Origin: Heliocidaris erythrogramma
Lineage: Eukaryota; Echinodermata; Echinoidea; Camarodonta; Echinometridae
Reading direction: 5' to 3'
NCBI GenBank assembly: GCA_025617745.1
Contig: CM046863.1
Coordinates: 56,557,829-56,621,828, forward strand
Length of the DNA stretch: 64,000 bases
Notes under the pieces: generated by a model
The model's database searches: none
What the model was told of the DNA's origin: nothing
What the model saw: only the letters and a program-made list of their open reading frames with translations
Program-made: the position numbers and the translations under genes
Shown here: positions 1 to 9,614 of the stretch, in pieces
Layout of the letters: each line of letters opens with the position of its first letter
Numbering within the stretch: the stretch's first letter is position 1

Positions 1-129
1 AAAAGTGGTCTTTATGAGCAGGTGGTCTTTATGGACAGGTTCCTTTAATACACTATCAATGAGAAACATTTTTCAAGGGAAACAAAAGTTGTGGTCTTTA
101 TATACAGGTGGCCGCTAAAGCAGGTTTGA
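1..129 (+). mobile_element. Truncated mariner-type MITE (copy 1)
   Basis: This matches the right part of the complete copy at 58291-58480 in the same orientation. It repeats the words GGTCTTTAT and GGACAGGT and ends in CAGGTTTGAC. The left end lies outside the window. Non-coding. Confidence 0.75.
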
Positions 130-241
130 CAAACATTTGCAAACAGTCACAATCTGGATGACACTTTACACATATACATGTACCCTCAACCTAACTAATG
201 AACAGTATGTCATCATACATCCTAATCAGAGGGACACCTAC

Positions 242-403
242 CTGCTCAGATCCCAGACTCTCACAATGTTCCCTGCAGCCGAGTAGAGCCTGGTCCCACT
301 CTCATTAATAGCGATGTCATTGATCTGTGTCTCACCCTGGGGAAGGGTGACTGTCCTTGAGGAACTGCTTCCTGCAGTCTTATCAAGCTGCATGCCGGAA
401 GAA
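242..403 (-). CDS. KIF21: KIF21-type kinesin WD40 exon (most 3' exon in window)
   Basis: This 162-bp minus-strand exon has an acceptor TTGTTTCAG ending at 404 and a donor GTAGGT at 236-241. It is read with one base completing the codon begun by exon 1910-2090 and exits in phase 2. The translation contains SSSRTVTLPQGETQIND and LYSAAGNIVRVWDLSR. These match the WD40 blade of KIF21A/KIF21B, where human paralogs have a similar 'SRT..GE.QINQIAL..SG..LYAASGNAVR' block. KIF21 proteins are kinesin-4 family motors that slow or pause microtubule growth, and the C-terminal WD40 propeller binds the microtubule lattice or partners. The family call rests on remembered homology; which paralog cannot be told. 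The gene continues past base 1 on this strand. Decayed copies of its 5' part lie at about 531-575 and 1320-1425. Confidence 0.9.
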
Positions 404-530
404 CTGAAACAAGAACAGTTAAATTACACTTTACACCAACTTAGCACCTCATCTGCAATTTGGATTACTAATCAGATTAAATATTTGACACCAGCTAAAC
501 ACCGAATCAGCAATAAGACAATTTTCTGCT

Positions 531-576
531 GCCTTATCAAGGTACATGACAGAGGAACTGCAATGAAAACAAACAC
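531..576 (-). pseudogene. Decayed copy of the start of KIF21 exon 242-403
   Basis: Bases 531-576 align with 374-415, covering the first exon bases and the acceptor. They share CTTATCAAG, GCATG-like and GAACTG words. The copy is cut off by the hairpin element that begins at 577. Reading frame and splice signals are not clearly kept. Confidence 0.5.
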
Positions 577-1168
577 TTAAAGGGCAATCCAACCTTGGTG
601 ATAAGTTGATTTGTGTGAAAACAAAAAAATATGAAAAACGGGATCGTGAAAGTTTGAGAGAAATCGGACAAGTAATAAGAAAGTTTGAAAAATGAGATCA
701 CTACATCTATGCGAATCTCAAATTGGCAATTGGGCGAGTCGATTGTGACATACTTGGGGACAACTCTCCCGTTTGTCGTACACAAAAATATAATTTGCGG
801 TTTTCTCATAAGCGCCTTTACCCTCAAGGCAGTACTCAAAATATATTGGAGATAGCATATTATTATACATGTAGGTCCTCATGAAAGAAAAAGATCCTAC
901 TGAGTAATACCTTTTGAAAAAAAATGACATTTTAGTCATTTTTTGTGTTAGAGCGAATTGGGGAATTGTCCGCAACTACATGTACATCACAGTGATTACC
1001 TATTTTGCCAATTTGAAATTCCTATATATGCATGGTGATTACAACTTTCAAAAATTCACAACTTTCTTATTGTTTGTCCGATTTTGTTCAAACTTTCACC
1101 AATCTGATTCTTTGATTTTTCCTCTTTCATTCAAAGTAACTTTGAATTAGGGTTGGATTTCCCTTTAA
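577..1168. mobile_element. TTAA-bounded hairpin MITE (592 bp)
   Basis: TTAA stands at both ends. The ends read TTAAAGGGCAATCCAACC and, inverted, TTAAAGGGAAATCCAACC (17 of 18 equal). The complementary match continues inward for about 150 bases on each side, for example ATCGGACAA..AATAAGAAAGTT near 663-690 against its complement near 1060-1085. No transposase is seen. Insertion at TTAA is typical of piggyBac-like and Kolobok-like transposases, so this is probably a non-autonomous member. Confidence 0.8.
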
Positions 1169-1319
1169 TACCAACTGTGCACACTGACTAAGTAATAAAA
1201 ATTGCTCATCATGGAAAGTGATTAACACTAAATAAGCAACGCATGAGCAATGGGAGAGTTCCATATGAGAATCATGCACCAACACTTTACACCAAATAAT
1301 CACTGAACGGGCCATAAGA

Positions 1320-1425
1320 CAGTTTCCAGCATGCTTGCCTGCCAGAAGAACTACAATAAGAACAGTTTACACTTCATGTGCAATTTGAATTACCAATCAG
1401 ATTAACTATTTGACACCAGCTACAC
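1320..1425 (-). pseudogene. Decayed duplicate of KIF21 exon 242-403 start plus flanking intron
   Basis: These bases align with 384-505, sharing GCCAGAAGAACT, AAGAACAGTT, CAATTTG(A/G)ATTAC, ATCAGATTAA and TTTGACACCAGCTA. The acceptor region and the following intron are recognisable, but the exon part is short and diverged. With the 127-bp array next door it shows repeated internal duplication of this gene. Confidence 0.65.
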
Positions 1426-1988
1426 ACTTTTTTGACATATATCTGATATCCCAAATCCGTATAAACCCTTTGAAGACAATAAACACCAACTTAACCCCAA
1501 CTTAAAACCGAGTTACTTGATGACTTACCTAAGAGTAGTTACACATTTTGACATATCTCTTATATCCCAGATACATATAAACGCCATACAGACACTAAAT
1601 ACCAACTTTGCACCAACTTAACCCCAACTTAAAACTGAGTTACTTGATGACTTACCTAAGAGTATTTACACATTTTGACATAACTCTTATATCCCAGATC
1701 TGTAAAAATGCCGTAGAGACACTAAATACCAACTTTGCACCAACCTAACCCCAACTTAAAACTGAGTTACTTGATGACTTACCTAAGAGTAGTTACACAT
1801 TTTGACGTATCCCTTATATCCCAGATACATATAAACGCCATACAGACACTAAATACCAACTTTGCACCAACTTAACCCCAACTTAAAACTGAGTTACTTG
1901 ATGACTTACCTAAGAGTAGTTACACATTTTGACGCATCCCTTATATCCCAGATCCGTATAAACGCAGTAGAGACACTAAATACCAACT
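1423..1988 (-). repeat. 127-bp tandem array of KIF21 half-exons with donor sites
   Basis: The word GAGTTACTTGATGACTTACC recurs at 1510, 1637, 1764 and 1891, an exact period of 127 with about 4.5 units. The first array unit on the gene's strand is the 3' part of the real exon 1910-2090. Each full copy keeps the donor GTAAGT. The copies near 1530-1607 and 1783-1860 carry a two-base insertion that shifts frame. The copy near 1656-1733 stays open, reading LVFSVSTAFLQIWDIR before its donor. No convincing pyrimidine-rich acceptor precedes the copies, so they are probably skipped. Confidence 0.9.
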
Positions 1989-2090
1989 TGAGCTTCTCAC
2001 AGTATCTCACTACTCCTACATTGTTGGTATGTCCAGCAAGTGTAGCTATCTCCTTCCCGGTGTCCAATTTCCAGATTTTCACACTTCGAT
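1910..2090 (-). CDS. KIF21: KIF21-type kinesin WD40 exon (blade 1 to blade 2)
   Basis: This 181-bp minus-strand exon has an acceptor TTAATTTTCAG just above 2090 and a donor GTAAGT at 1904-1909. Two bases complete the Asp codon opened by exon 2944-3080, giving the join GSK-D-RSVKIWKLDTGKEIATL. The rest reads AGHTNNVGVVRYCEKLK and then LVFSVSTAFIRIWDIRDASK. These lines carry the WD40 signatures GH..N and IWD. They match the first complete blade of KIF21A/B, where the family has 'GHPNNVV..KYC' and 'LVFSVSTSYIKVWDIRD'. It exits in phase 2, matching exon 242-403. The 3' half of this exon is the source of the 127-bp array that follows it in the intron, and its 5' half is copied at 2155-2258. Confidence 0.93.
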
Positions 2091-2154
2091 CTGAAAATTA
2101 AACAATACAAAGAGTGATCAGTAAACGATCATGTTATTGTCATATTCCCTGGCA

Positions 2155-2258
2155 GACACAGTATCACACTAAATCTACAATATTGATATGTAAAGCAAGT
2201 GTAGCTCTCTAGTGTATCTCTTTTCCCGTGTCCAACTTGCAGATTTTCACACTCCGGT
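2155..2258 (-). pseudogene. Pseudo-exon: broken copy of KIF21 exon 1910-2090
   Basis: This is a second copy of the 5' half of the WD40 exon, upstream of the real one on the gene's strand. The acceptor (TTTTTATCAG above 2258) is kept, and the frame opens with RSVKICKLDTGKEIH before a TAG stop created by an insertion. The signature Trp is Cys. If spliced in, it would end the protein, so it is probably a dead duplicate. Confidence 0.85.
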
Positions 2259-2290
2259 CTGATAAAAAGACAGGATATGAAACATACCAG

Positions 2291-2437
2291 GGCCCCATTT
2301 CATCAAACTTGTTATCAATAACAAGTTACAATCATTGTTATAAGCTACTGAAATCCTTGAATCTGATTGGCTGTGAACAAATTTATCATAGAAATGGGGC
2401 AGTTGTTATCGATAACAAGTTTTATGAAACAGAGGCC
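2291..2437. mobile_element. Short GGCC-ended MITE
   Basis: The left end GGCCCCATTTCATCAAACTT pairs with the inverted right end GGCCTCTGTTTCATAAAACT. Both are followed by TTGTTATC.ATAACAA. About 147 bp, non-coding, in an intron of the KIF21 gene. Confidence 0.7.
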
Positions 2438-2629
2438 AGTACAATATTACTGTTTCGACAACTTTTATTCAGACAAATAGTAAGAAGAATCTTGGGCCAT
2501 TTACAAAAGAATAACTCAGAAAGAAATCATGTTCATTTTGATGCATCAAGGTGATTTTCATCCAGTTTGTAAAGAAAGAATCACTTTTGATTAAGCATAA
2601 ACACATATTCATGTGTGAAATTTGATGAG

Positions 2630-2900
2630 CTAGTGCCCATCAGATGCAACGATTTCAGTATCTTATAACAGTTGTCAGTAAAAATCACTGACAAAACGCT
2701 TGATGAAACACTCCCAATTTGCTCTCAGCCAATCAGATGCAGGGATTTCAGTATCTTATAACAGTTGTCAGTAAAAATCACTGACAAAACGCTTGATGAA
2801 ACGCTCCCAATTAACTCTCAGCCAATCAGATGCAAGGATTTCAGTATCTTATAACAGTTGTCGGTAAAAATCACTGACAAAACGCTTGATGAAATGGTCC
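2630..2900. repeat. 93-bp tandem repeat, three copies
   Basis: CAGATGC starts at 2641, 2734 and 2827. Each unit continues with GATTTCAGTATCTTATAACA and ends with ACGCTTGATGAAA. The copies differ at only a few bases. Intronic to the KIF21 gene and adjoining exon 2944-3080. Confidence 0.9.
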
Positions 2901-2943
2901 CCAGGCTCTGAGCGGATGACGATGCTAAGCATGAAGTGCTTAC

Positions 2944-3080
2944 CTTTTGATCCACTAAAGAGAAGTTCTTCCGTAGCCTGAACAGACAAAACAGCTTTAC
3001 TGTGACCCTCAGCGGTGTATGAACACACTAGAGGGGCACGGGGTGTGGTTGGTTTGTTGATAACAGGAATGATGGAACCT
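2944..3080 (-). CDS. KIF21: KIF21-type kinesin exon entering the WD40 propeller
   Basis: This 137-bp minus-strand exon has an acceptor TTTATACCAG above 3080 and a donor GTAAGC at 2938-2943. One base completes the Arg codon from exon 4533-4642, giving RGSIIPVINKPTTPRAPLVC. It continues with SYTAEGHSKAVLSVQATEEL and LFSGSK. KIF21A/B have 'RGIISPV..' before the propeller and then 'AEGHTK.(I/V)LC.DATDELLFTGSKD', so position and order agree. It exits in phase 1, matching the entry of exon 1910-2090. The part before SYTAEGH is linker; the rest is the first strand set of the WD40 domain. Confidence 0.92.
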
Positions 3081-3483
3081 CTGGTATAAAGAATCAAACA
3101 AAATAATCTAATTTGGAATCATTCACAAATGAGTGGTCTAATGTTGAAACCACATAACTAATTTTGATGCCAAAAAGACTACAACTACTGCTATGTGCCA
3201 TTACATGTTCTCCAATATTTTAGAAGCATTAATTTCTTGTTAAAGCAAGGTGGCACTGTATCTGATACCAAACAATGTCTCAGAGCTCATCCGAAGTGCT
3301 TTCAAACTTTGGTGATACCTATTAAAGATTTATCTCTGACATCATGGATCTTCTAAAAGTATTTTAGATGTATGAATATCTTTAATTCATCATCTTTAAG
3401 TCCAGATATAAACATGTACATGTCACCGTAAGTAAAAAGCCTTTTCTGAGGATGTACCTGTAAGTATTGGTAAAGGATTTGAG

Positions 3484-3720
3484 CTATTTACCTAACAACT
3501 GAAAGTCAAGGGATAACCTGCTATACACACACACAGCTTCCCTGTCGATTTGGGACTGAGCAGGGGAGTTAGTTTGTGCCAACCTTGAGAAGACATTACC
3601 AGTTCTAGTAGGAGGGGAATCCACGAGAAGTAGAAGGTGGACGCAGGTACCGCACAGGGATTTGAATCCCCAATCTAACAACTGAATGCCAGGGGAATGA
3701 ATCACACAGTTCTCCCATCT
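3484..3720 (-). pseudogene. Broken copy of KIF21 exon 4533-4642
   Basis: About 3539-3625 aligns with the exon at 4533-4620 and still reads SPPTRTGNVFSRLAQTNSPA on the minus strand. The donor GTAAGC has become GGAAGC, so the splice site is lost. The flanking words CCTAACAACTGAA and AATCTAACAACTGAA repeat on both sides, showing further local duplication. Confidence 0.8.
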
Positions 3721-3839
3721 TATTTTTGAACAGTAGCTTACTTGTCCCTTTAGGATTGCACAAGATATGAAATCACCAGGGAGGTACCGACAAAGAGGAA
3801 GGTTGACGGTGTGGTTACGCAGAGTATACGTATAAGAAT

Positions 3840-3960
3840 AACTTAGCCGTTCTTTTGGGATTTAGCAGGGGAGTTAGTTTGAGCGCAAGCTTGAGAAGAC
3901 ATTACCAAGGGGAGATCCAGGAATGGTAAAAGGTGCACCAAAATTTGAATCCCCAACCTA
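3840..3960 (-). pseudogene. Second broken copy of KIF21 exon 4533-4642
   Basis: TTAGCAGGGGAGTTAGTTTG and TTGAGAAGACATTACC match the exon, but the CAGTTCTAGTAGG block is deleted and both splice sites are gone. It is followed, like the copy at 3539-3625, by TTTGAATCCCCAA, so the two copies share flanks and arose by duplication of a larger unit. Confidence 0.7.
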
Positions 3961-4532
3961 ATGATTAACTGTTTTCCCTCTACTGTCGACTCCCATAACC
4001 AGCGCGGGCTCGCTTCTGTCGACTACAGTCGACACTCCAAATGCCCACCGGGCTGACCGGGCTGACCGGACCGGACATCATCATGTTTATGCCAAAATTT
4101 CTATCTATATATGCAAATAAAATAGCAAAATATACATCCTTGGAAAGCCAAGAATTCCCTTTACAACTTTGCATTACATACTATTCCTCTAAAATGCAAC
4201 AGTAAAACGTTATCACAGGGTAAAACTCCCATGCATCCGAGTACTGGTTGGTCACATCACCTTTGATAATAATTCAGCAGCCTTGGGTTTCATAATGCAC
4301 AGGGCAAAGAGTTAAAAGCCACTCTATGAATTTACTATACAACAATATTCCTTTCTCAATCTTTACAAGTAGCTTACCCATGTTTTCGATACTGCTCATG
4401 GGAGATAGTTTTGGTTAAAGCAGTCAGTATTTGGTGGATAGAGTGGAATAGGAAATCATCCTGATGGTATTGAGGAATTCGAGGGGAGGGGGAGGAGCAG
4501 CAGAGGTGGTGAGAATGTTACATGATGCTTAC

Positions 4533-4642
4533 CTGTCCTTTTGAGCCTGAGCAGGGGAATTAGTTTGTGCCAACCTTGAAAAGACATTACCAGTTCTAGT
4601 AGGAGGGGTGAACTGGGAGGGGTGTGGTCTGGTGTATGGTCT
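4533..4642 (-). CDS. KIF21: KIF21-type kinesin linker exon
   Basis: This 110-bp minus-strand exon has an acceptor GTTCTTGCAG above 4642 and a donor GTAAGC at 4527-4532. Read in phase 0 it gives RPYTRPHPSQFTPPTRTG, then NVFSRLAQTNSPAQAQKD, leaving two bases that join the next exon to make Arg. KIF21A/B have a Ser/Pro-rich linker with 'SPPTRP..NVFSRL' just before the WD40 domain, so the order fits. It is low-complexity linker rather than a folded domain. No upstream KIF21 exon was recognised at higher coordinates. Two broken copies of it lie at 3484-3720 and 3840-3960. Confidence 0.85.
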
Positions 4643-5415
4643 CTGCAAGAACAAGGATGATCATTCAATTACTGATGGCACATTACCTAGAAAACTCAGA
4701 AACGTTTGCGATGTGAAACTTTCGAGAATTGTAAACCACAGCCATTTCCACAGCAAGTAAATTTATTGATTTTTCCCCAAAAATAGTGTTATGTCGATTA
4801 TGATTCAATTACATGTATTTCGTGGCTTTAAACTTTTAGAAGTTGAAATATAGCCAGATTGATGCACATGGTGAATCTCTATTAAGGCATATAAAAAAGT
4901 GCCATATGATAAAAAATGGATTTAGGGCCTTTTGCAAGTAAGCTCTTCATATACTGACCCACAATAAAAAGTACCCACGACTTTATAATGGTATATCATA
5001 TTTATATTGACAGACATAGAATGACAATGAACCAGGGTGGAAGGATTGACCTTTTATTGAAACATTTCACTAATTTCGGAAGACAATGCTGTCTCTTGTC
5101 AGCGCGCATTACAGCGCAGAACACAACAAGTTGAAAAATGAAAGTCACAGATCACCCCTGGTGTTTGTGGATGGCAACATCCCTGCACAGCGGTATGTGG
5201 ACGATTGCTGCCGATTTCCTCTTTAAAAATTTTAGAGCCAAAGTTACCAATGTCTAAGGCTTTACATTGATACCTAATTTGGCAGCCCGTTGCTGCCCGT
5301 TTGTAAGCTAAACCCAATTTTCTACGCCCTTGTTTTATTTAAGCCTAAAGTGGAGCCACCCTGGCGGTGAAGACGCGCAAAGGCCACGTAGCTCTGGCGA
5401 AAATCTGGAGGCCAC

Positions 5416-5439
5416 CAGAGCCGAATAAGGCTCTGGCCA
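5416..5439. other. Short hairpin
   Basis: CCAGAGCC and GGCTCTGG flank an eight-base centre. It sits at the left border of the next inverted-repeat element and may be part of that insertion. Confidence 0.5.
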
Positions 5440-5635
5440 TGACTAGAGTACCTTTATATAGAGAGTAGCGACATAGACGTCTGACTTTTCGGGAAACAAA
5501 ATGGCGTTTGAATTCTTTCTATTGAGAACACCCAGGTGCTCATCGGAATTGAATATACATATTGCATAGCAGTGGAAACAAAATGGCGTTAAAATCATGA
5601 GTTGTCGCTACTCTCTTTATGTACGTATTCTAGTC
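5440..5635. mobile_element. MITE with ~35-bp inverted ends, followed by a partial second copy
   Basis: The left end GACTAGAGTACCTTTATATA..GAGAGTAGCGACA pairs with the right end TGTCGCTACTCTCTTTATGT..ATTCTAGTC. The left-end word recurs at 5641-5688 followed by different sequence, so a second, truncated copy abuts it. Non-coding. Confidence 0.75.
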
Positions 5636-5935
5636 ACGACTGGAGTACCTTTATATAGAGAATAGCGACATAGACGTCTGAGCTGCGCGTACGCGCACCT
5701 CTGGTGCGTGCAAACATAAAACGCAATTAAGAAATCGCGTAAAATAATTGTCATTTTAGCGCAGGGATTACATGCGTGCACTGAAACGCGCATGACTTTT
5801 GTTGGCTGCGCTTCTGTGATGTCATCCAGAAAAGCAAATGGCAGCCTCCAGGACTGTGCGACTCTTGGCGTTTCTATGGGGTTCGTAATCATTTTTATAG
5901 ACTTCATAATCATATTGCCGACCCGTTTTATAAAA

Positions 5936-6052
5936 CTATTAATACATGGTTCTGAGTTCGTGCGTTAGTGCGATATAGCAACACAAAAGTTTTTATCGTG
6001 CGTTGGTGCGTGTTGCCAGATCGCACCAACGCACTCCCAAACATGTATTAAT
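5936..6052. mobile_element. Palindromic hairpin element
   Basis: ATTAATACATG..GTGCGTTAGTGCGATATAGC at the left pairs with the inverted right arm ATTAATACATG..GTGCGTTGGTGCGATCTGGC. The arms are about 50 bases with a short loop. Non-coding. Confidence 0.7.
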
Positions 6053-6065
6053 ATTATGATGGGGA

Positions 6066-6350
6066 GCCCTATGTCTGCGCACCTAAGATTTTGACCTGAA
6101 ATTCACAAGAATTTCTTTAATATTCCTCCAAAGCTTAATTTTATATTGTTCCTGATATTCTAAAGAGTAAGTTTGCAAAAATTCTAGCCAAAATTAGAAC
6201 AAGAACAATGGCATTTACACAAGAAACGGCGGCCGTGTCATTTCAACATTTAAAAAAATAATGGTGCCCATGTCTGCGCACTCATTCATTTTACACGCAG
6301 TTCGGGAGTTTTTACATGAACGACAACATTTTGAGGCTTGTGAATAAAAT
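6066..6350 (+). repeat. Dispersed repeat, copy A
   Basis: It matches 54148-54505 in the same direction: GTCTGCGCACCTAAG, CCTGATATTCTAAAGAGTAA, ACGCAGTTCGGGAGTTTTT and CATTTTGAGGCTTGTGAAT. The start GTCTGCGCAC also appears inverted near 7390, so the element may extend to about 7410 with a TTAA element inside it. Confidence 0.8.
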
Positions 6351-6468
6351 GCATGAAATAAGATTTTTTTTTCAATATGTTGACTCGTTTTTGCATGAAT
6401 ACCAATTGCTATGATAAAGATGAAATGTTTGTGTTCGTTGCGTGTTTTGTTTTATTAGAATCGCGCAG

Positions 6469-7380
6469 TTAAAGGAGAATCAACCCCTAATTACAAATTT
6501 ACTTATATTGGAAGGTGTAATATATTCCTACTTGTTGGCCTAAATCATTTTCTAATAAAATAATCAGAAAAGGGTATAAATAAAGATATTTCAACACCCG
6601 GTATCGTCTCCTACTCATTTCCATGGGGGCTGCCATTTTCTTGCTGATTTGGAGTTGTACATGAACCATTGAGAAATGTTCCAGTCAAGAAGATATTTTG
6701 AATCCAAAACCTAAATTGCTTTTCTTCATTACCTAAAATCCCATATGTGACAACAAATATAAAGTGGGTGTTTACATGTATTATAAAAATTAAATCTTTA
6801 TAATGATATTTTTTCATTGTCTGGTTTTGCTTAACAAAAATCTATTTTCTTAGGTTTGCCGAACAGAGCAGAACGTAATATATGCAGCATGCATTCTGAC
6901 TTTTCAAGTCCATTATCCGAAAGCAGGTGAATGCATAGTTTGCCGCTATAGATGCTCGGGGAAGAAGCATCCATAAATTTGAATTAATTTGCTCCGTCCC
7001 ATGCGTCACAGTATCGAGAAAATAGATTTCTATTAAGCGAATATCGATTTTCAACAGAAATATATAAGGAAATCTTCAGTTTAAAAATAAATTGACATAT
7101 CTATTCTATATTGTTAATCTCAAACAGGTTTTTAATTTTGAAAGAGGCAATTGGGCATTTGGATTAAGAAAATCTTTATGTACACATAAAAAAAATGGCG
7201 GCGCCCATGTACTGCTAGCAGACGATACATGTTGCGAGCAGATGATAAATTTTGCTCAGAAAATCTTGATTCGTATCGATCTCGTAAATTTTGACGCGAA
7301 GCCATATAGTCTAACAAGTAGGAATAAATAACACCTTTGAACACGTTCGTCTGTATTTTTTTAGGTTAATTCTCCTTTAA
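6469..7380. mobile_element. TTAA-bounded hairpin MITE (912 bp)
   Basis: The ends are TTAAAGGAGAATCAACCC and, inverted, TTAAAGGAGAATTAACCT. The arms stay similar for about 170 bases and both contain GTATCGTCT and a GGCTGCCATTT or GCCGCCATTT word near their inner ends. The inner part has no transposase. It is related to the element at 10598-11241. Confidence 0.8.
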
Positions 7381-7710
7381 GGAGGGATCGTGTGCGCAGA
7401 CATGGGCACTGGGCAGACCTGGGCACTCTAGCCATATATTACCATTTTGAACCTTCAAGTCTTTGTCAAAGAGTGTACTATACTTTTGAGGTTCTCGGTT
7501 TGAAAGCCATGGAAAATATTTCAATAATGAGGGTATTTAGTAATGATACTCTTTTTTTTACACTGCTTATTGCATGATGATAATAATCTTCATAATGTCT
7601 TGTGTTCTTGCTTCACTTGTGATAGGTGTAAACATGTTTTGAGAATAAGTGAATTTATGTTCTTGGTGGTGTTATATATCCTCGTTCCTATAAGTTGCAA
7701 GACCTTATTT

Positions 7711-7800
7711 CTCTCTCTCTCATCGTGTCACATTCTTTTCTCTCTTTCAACCTCCCAGCCTCCCTCCCTTCTCTCTCTCTCCCTCCTTCTCCCTTCATAA
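7711..7800. repeat. CT-rich tract
   Basis: A run of CTCTCT and CCTCCC words. Simple sequence with no other signal. Confidence 0.7.
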
Positions 7801-8159
7801 TATCTTCCTTCTCACCAATGTATTTGTAGTAAAGTGAGATCGTGGTTGTTGATGTGCGTAGGTATTTGTGCGTTGGAAAACACTGGGTGGAATACTTGAT
7901 TTGTTTTAATGGGATAATTGTATGCAAATAATTTCAAGGTGAAAACAAAAGAAGTAATTTTAAATTTATGTATAATGGATGCTCATTTGCATAATAGCAC
8001 TTTGGACATCAAATGTGGCATAATTTTGAATGATTTCAGTCTGGTATATCGTGAAGAGTTCTAAAACAACAACGTGGTTGATGTTAATATACATATTAAA
8101 CAAATTGTCCATCATAATATTCTGAATATGGTTATTCTTTGAGCTTTCATGAGTTTGGT

Positions 8160-8881
8160 ATTATCTTTAGTAGTGCTAGTCATCGTCGTCATCGTAGTAG
8201 AAAAGGTAGTAGTAGAAGTAGTAGTAGCAACAGCAGTAGTAGTAGTAGTAGTAGTAATAGTATAGTAGTAGTAGCAGCAGTAGAAGTAGCAGCAGTAGTA
8301 GAAGCAGTAGTAGTAGTACTAGTAGTATAGCAGCAGCAGCAGTAGTAGTAGTAGTAGAAGCAGTATTATCAGCAGTAGTGATGGTAGCAGCAGTAGTAGC
8401 AGTAGTAGTAGCAGCAGTAATAGTAGTAGTAGTAGTAGTAGTAGCAGCAGCAGCGGCAGTAGTAGCAGCAGTAGTAGTAGCAGCAGTAGTAGCAGTAGCA
8501 GTAGTAGTAGTAGTAGTAATAATAATAATAGTATAGTATTAGTAGCAGCAGTAGAAGTAGCAGCCGTAGTAGCAGCAGCAGTAGTAGTACTAGTAGTAGC
8601 AGCAGTAGTAGTAATAGTACAAGCAGTATTAGCAGCAGTAATGGTGGTATAGTAGCAGTAGTAGCAGTAGTAGTAGGAGCAGTAATAGTAGTAGTAGTAG
8701 CAGCAGTAGTAGCAGCAGCAGTAGTAGCAGCAGTAGTAGCAGTGGCAGTAGTAGTAGTAGTAATAATAATAATAGTATAGTAGTAGTAGTAGTAGTAGTA
8801 GTAGCAGCAGAAGTAGTAGTAGTAGTAGCAGCAGTAGTAGCAGTAGTAGTAGTAGTAGTAGTAGTAATAGTATAGTAGTAG

Positions 8882-8927
<46 letters not shown>

Positions 8928-9285
8928 TGTAGTAGTAGTATCAGCAGTATAGTACCAGCAGTAGTAGTGGTCACGTAGCAGCAGTAGCAGTAGTAGCAGC
9001 AGTAGAAGTAGCAGCAGTAGTAGCAGCAGTAGTAGTAGTACTAGTAGTAGCAGCAGCAGTAGTAGTAGTAGTAGCAGCAGCAGTAGCAGCAGCAGTAGTA
9101 GTAGCAGCAGCAGTAGCAGCAGTAGTAGTAGCAGCAGCAGCAATAGTAGCAGCATTAATAGTAGTAGTAGTAGTAGCAGCAGTAGTAACAGTAGTAGTAG
9201 TAGTAGTAGTAGTAGCAGCAGCAGTAGTAGTAGTAGCAGTAGTAGCAGTGGTAGTAGTAGAAGCAGCAGTAGTAGCAGCAGTAGT

Positions 9286-9317
<32 letters not shown>

Positions 9318-9448
9318 TAGTAGTAGTAGCAGTAGTAGGAGTAGCAGTAGTAGCAGCAGTAGTAGAAGTAGTAGTAGCAGTAGTAGTAGTAGTAGTAGTA
9401 GTATAGTAGCAGTAGTAGGAGTAGCAGTAGTAATAGCAGTAATAGTAA

Positions 9449-9480
<32 letters not shown>

Positions 9481-9560
9481 AGAAGAAGAAGAAGATGCAG
9501 AAGTAGTAGAAGAAGTAGTAGAAGTTGTATAGAAGTAAAAGTAGTCGTAGTAGTTGTATA
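8160..9560. repeat. 1.4-kb compound TAG/CAG microsatellite
   Basis: It is almost wholly TAG and CAG triplets with scattered TAA, GAA and TGG variants. A run on the other strand stays open for over 400 codons, but only because the triplet units contain no stop in that frame. It starts after GAGCTTTCATGAGTTTGGTA, the same lead-in as at 12411 and a close variant at 26957, which makes it the extreme expansion of the TAG tract in the local repeat family. Confidence 0.95.
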
Positions 9561-9614
9561 TAACAGCAATTATAGAAGTTAAATAGCCGGAAATACATGG
9601 CATGCTGTATTTCC

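Noticed and set aside
5099-5317. A 72-codon minus-strand frame with protein-like stretches
   Set aside because: It might be a transposon coding scrap, but no motif was recognised and no exon borders were found.
8319-9603. Long open frames of poly-Leu, poly-Thr and poly-Tyr on the minus strand
   Set aside because: They are translations of the TAG/CAG triplet tract, present in overlapping frames, with no normal composition or start context.
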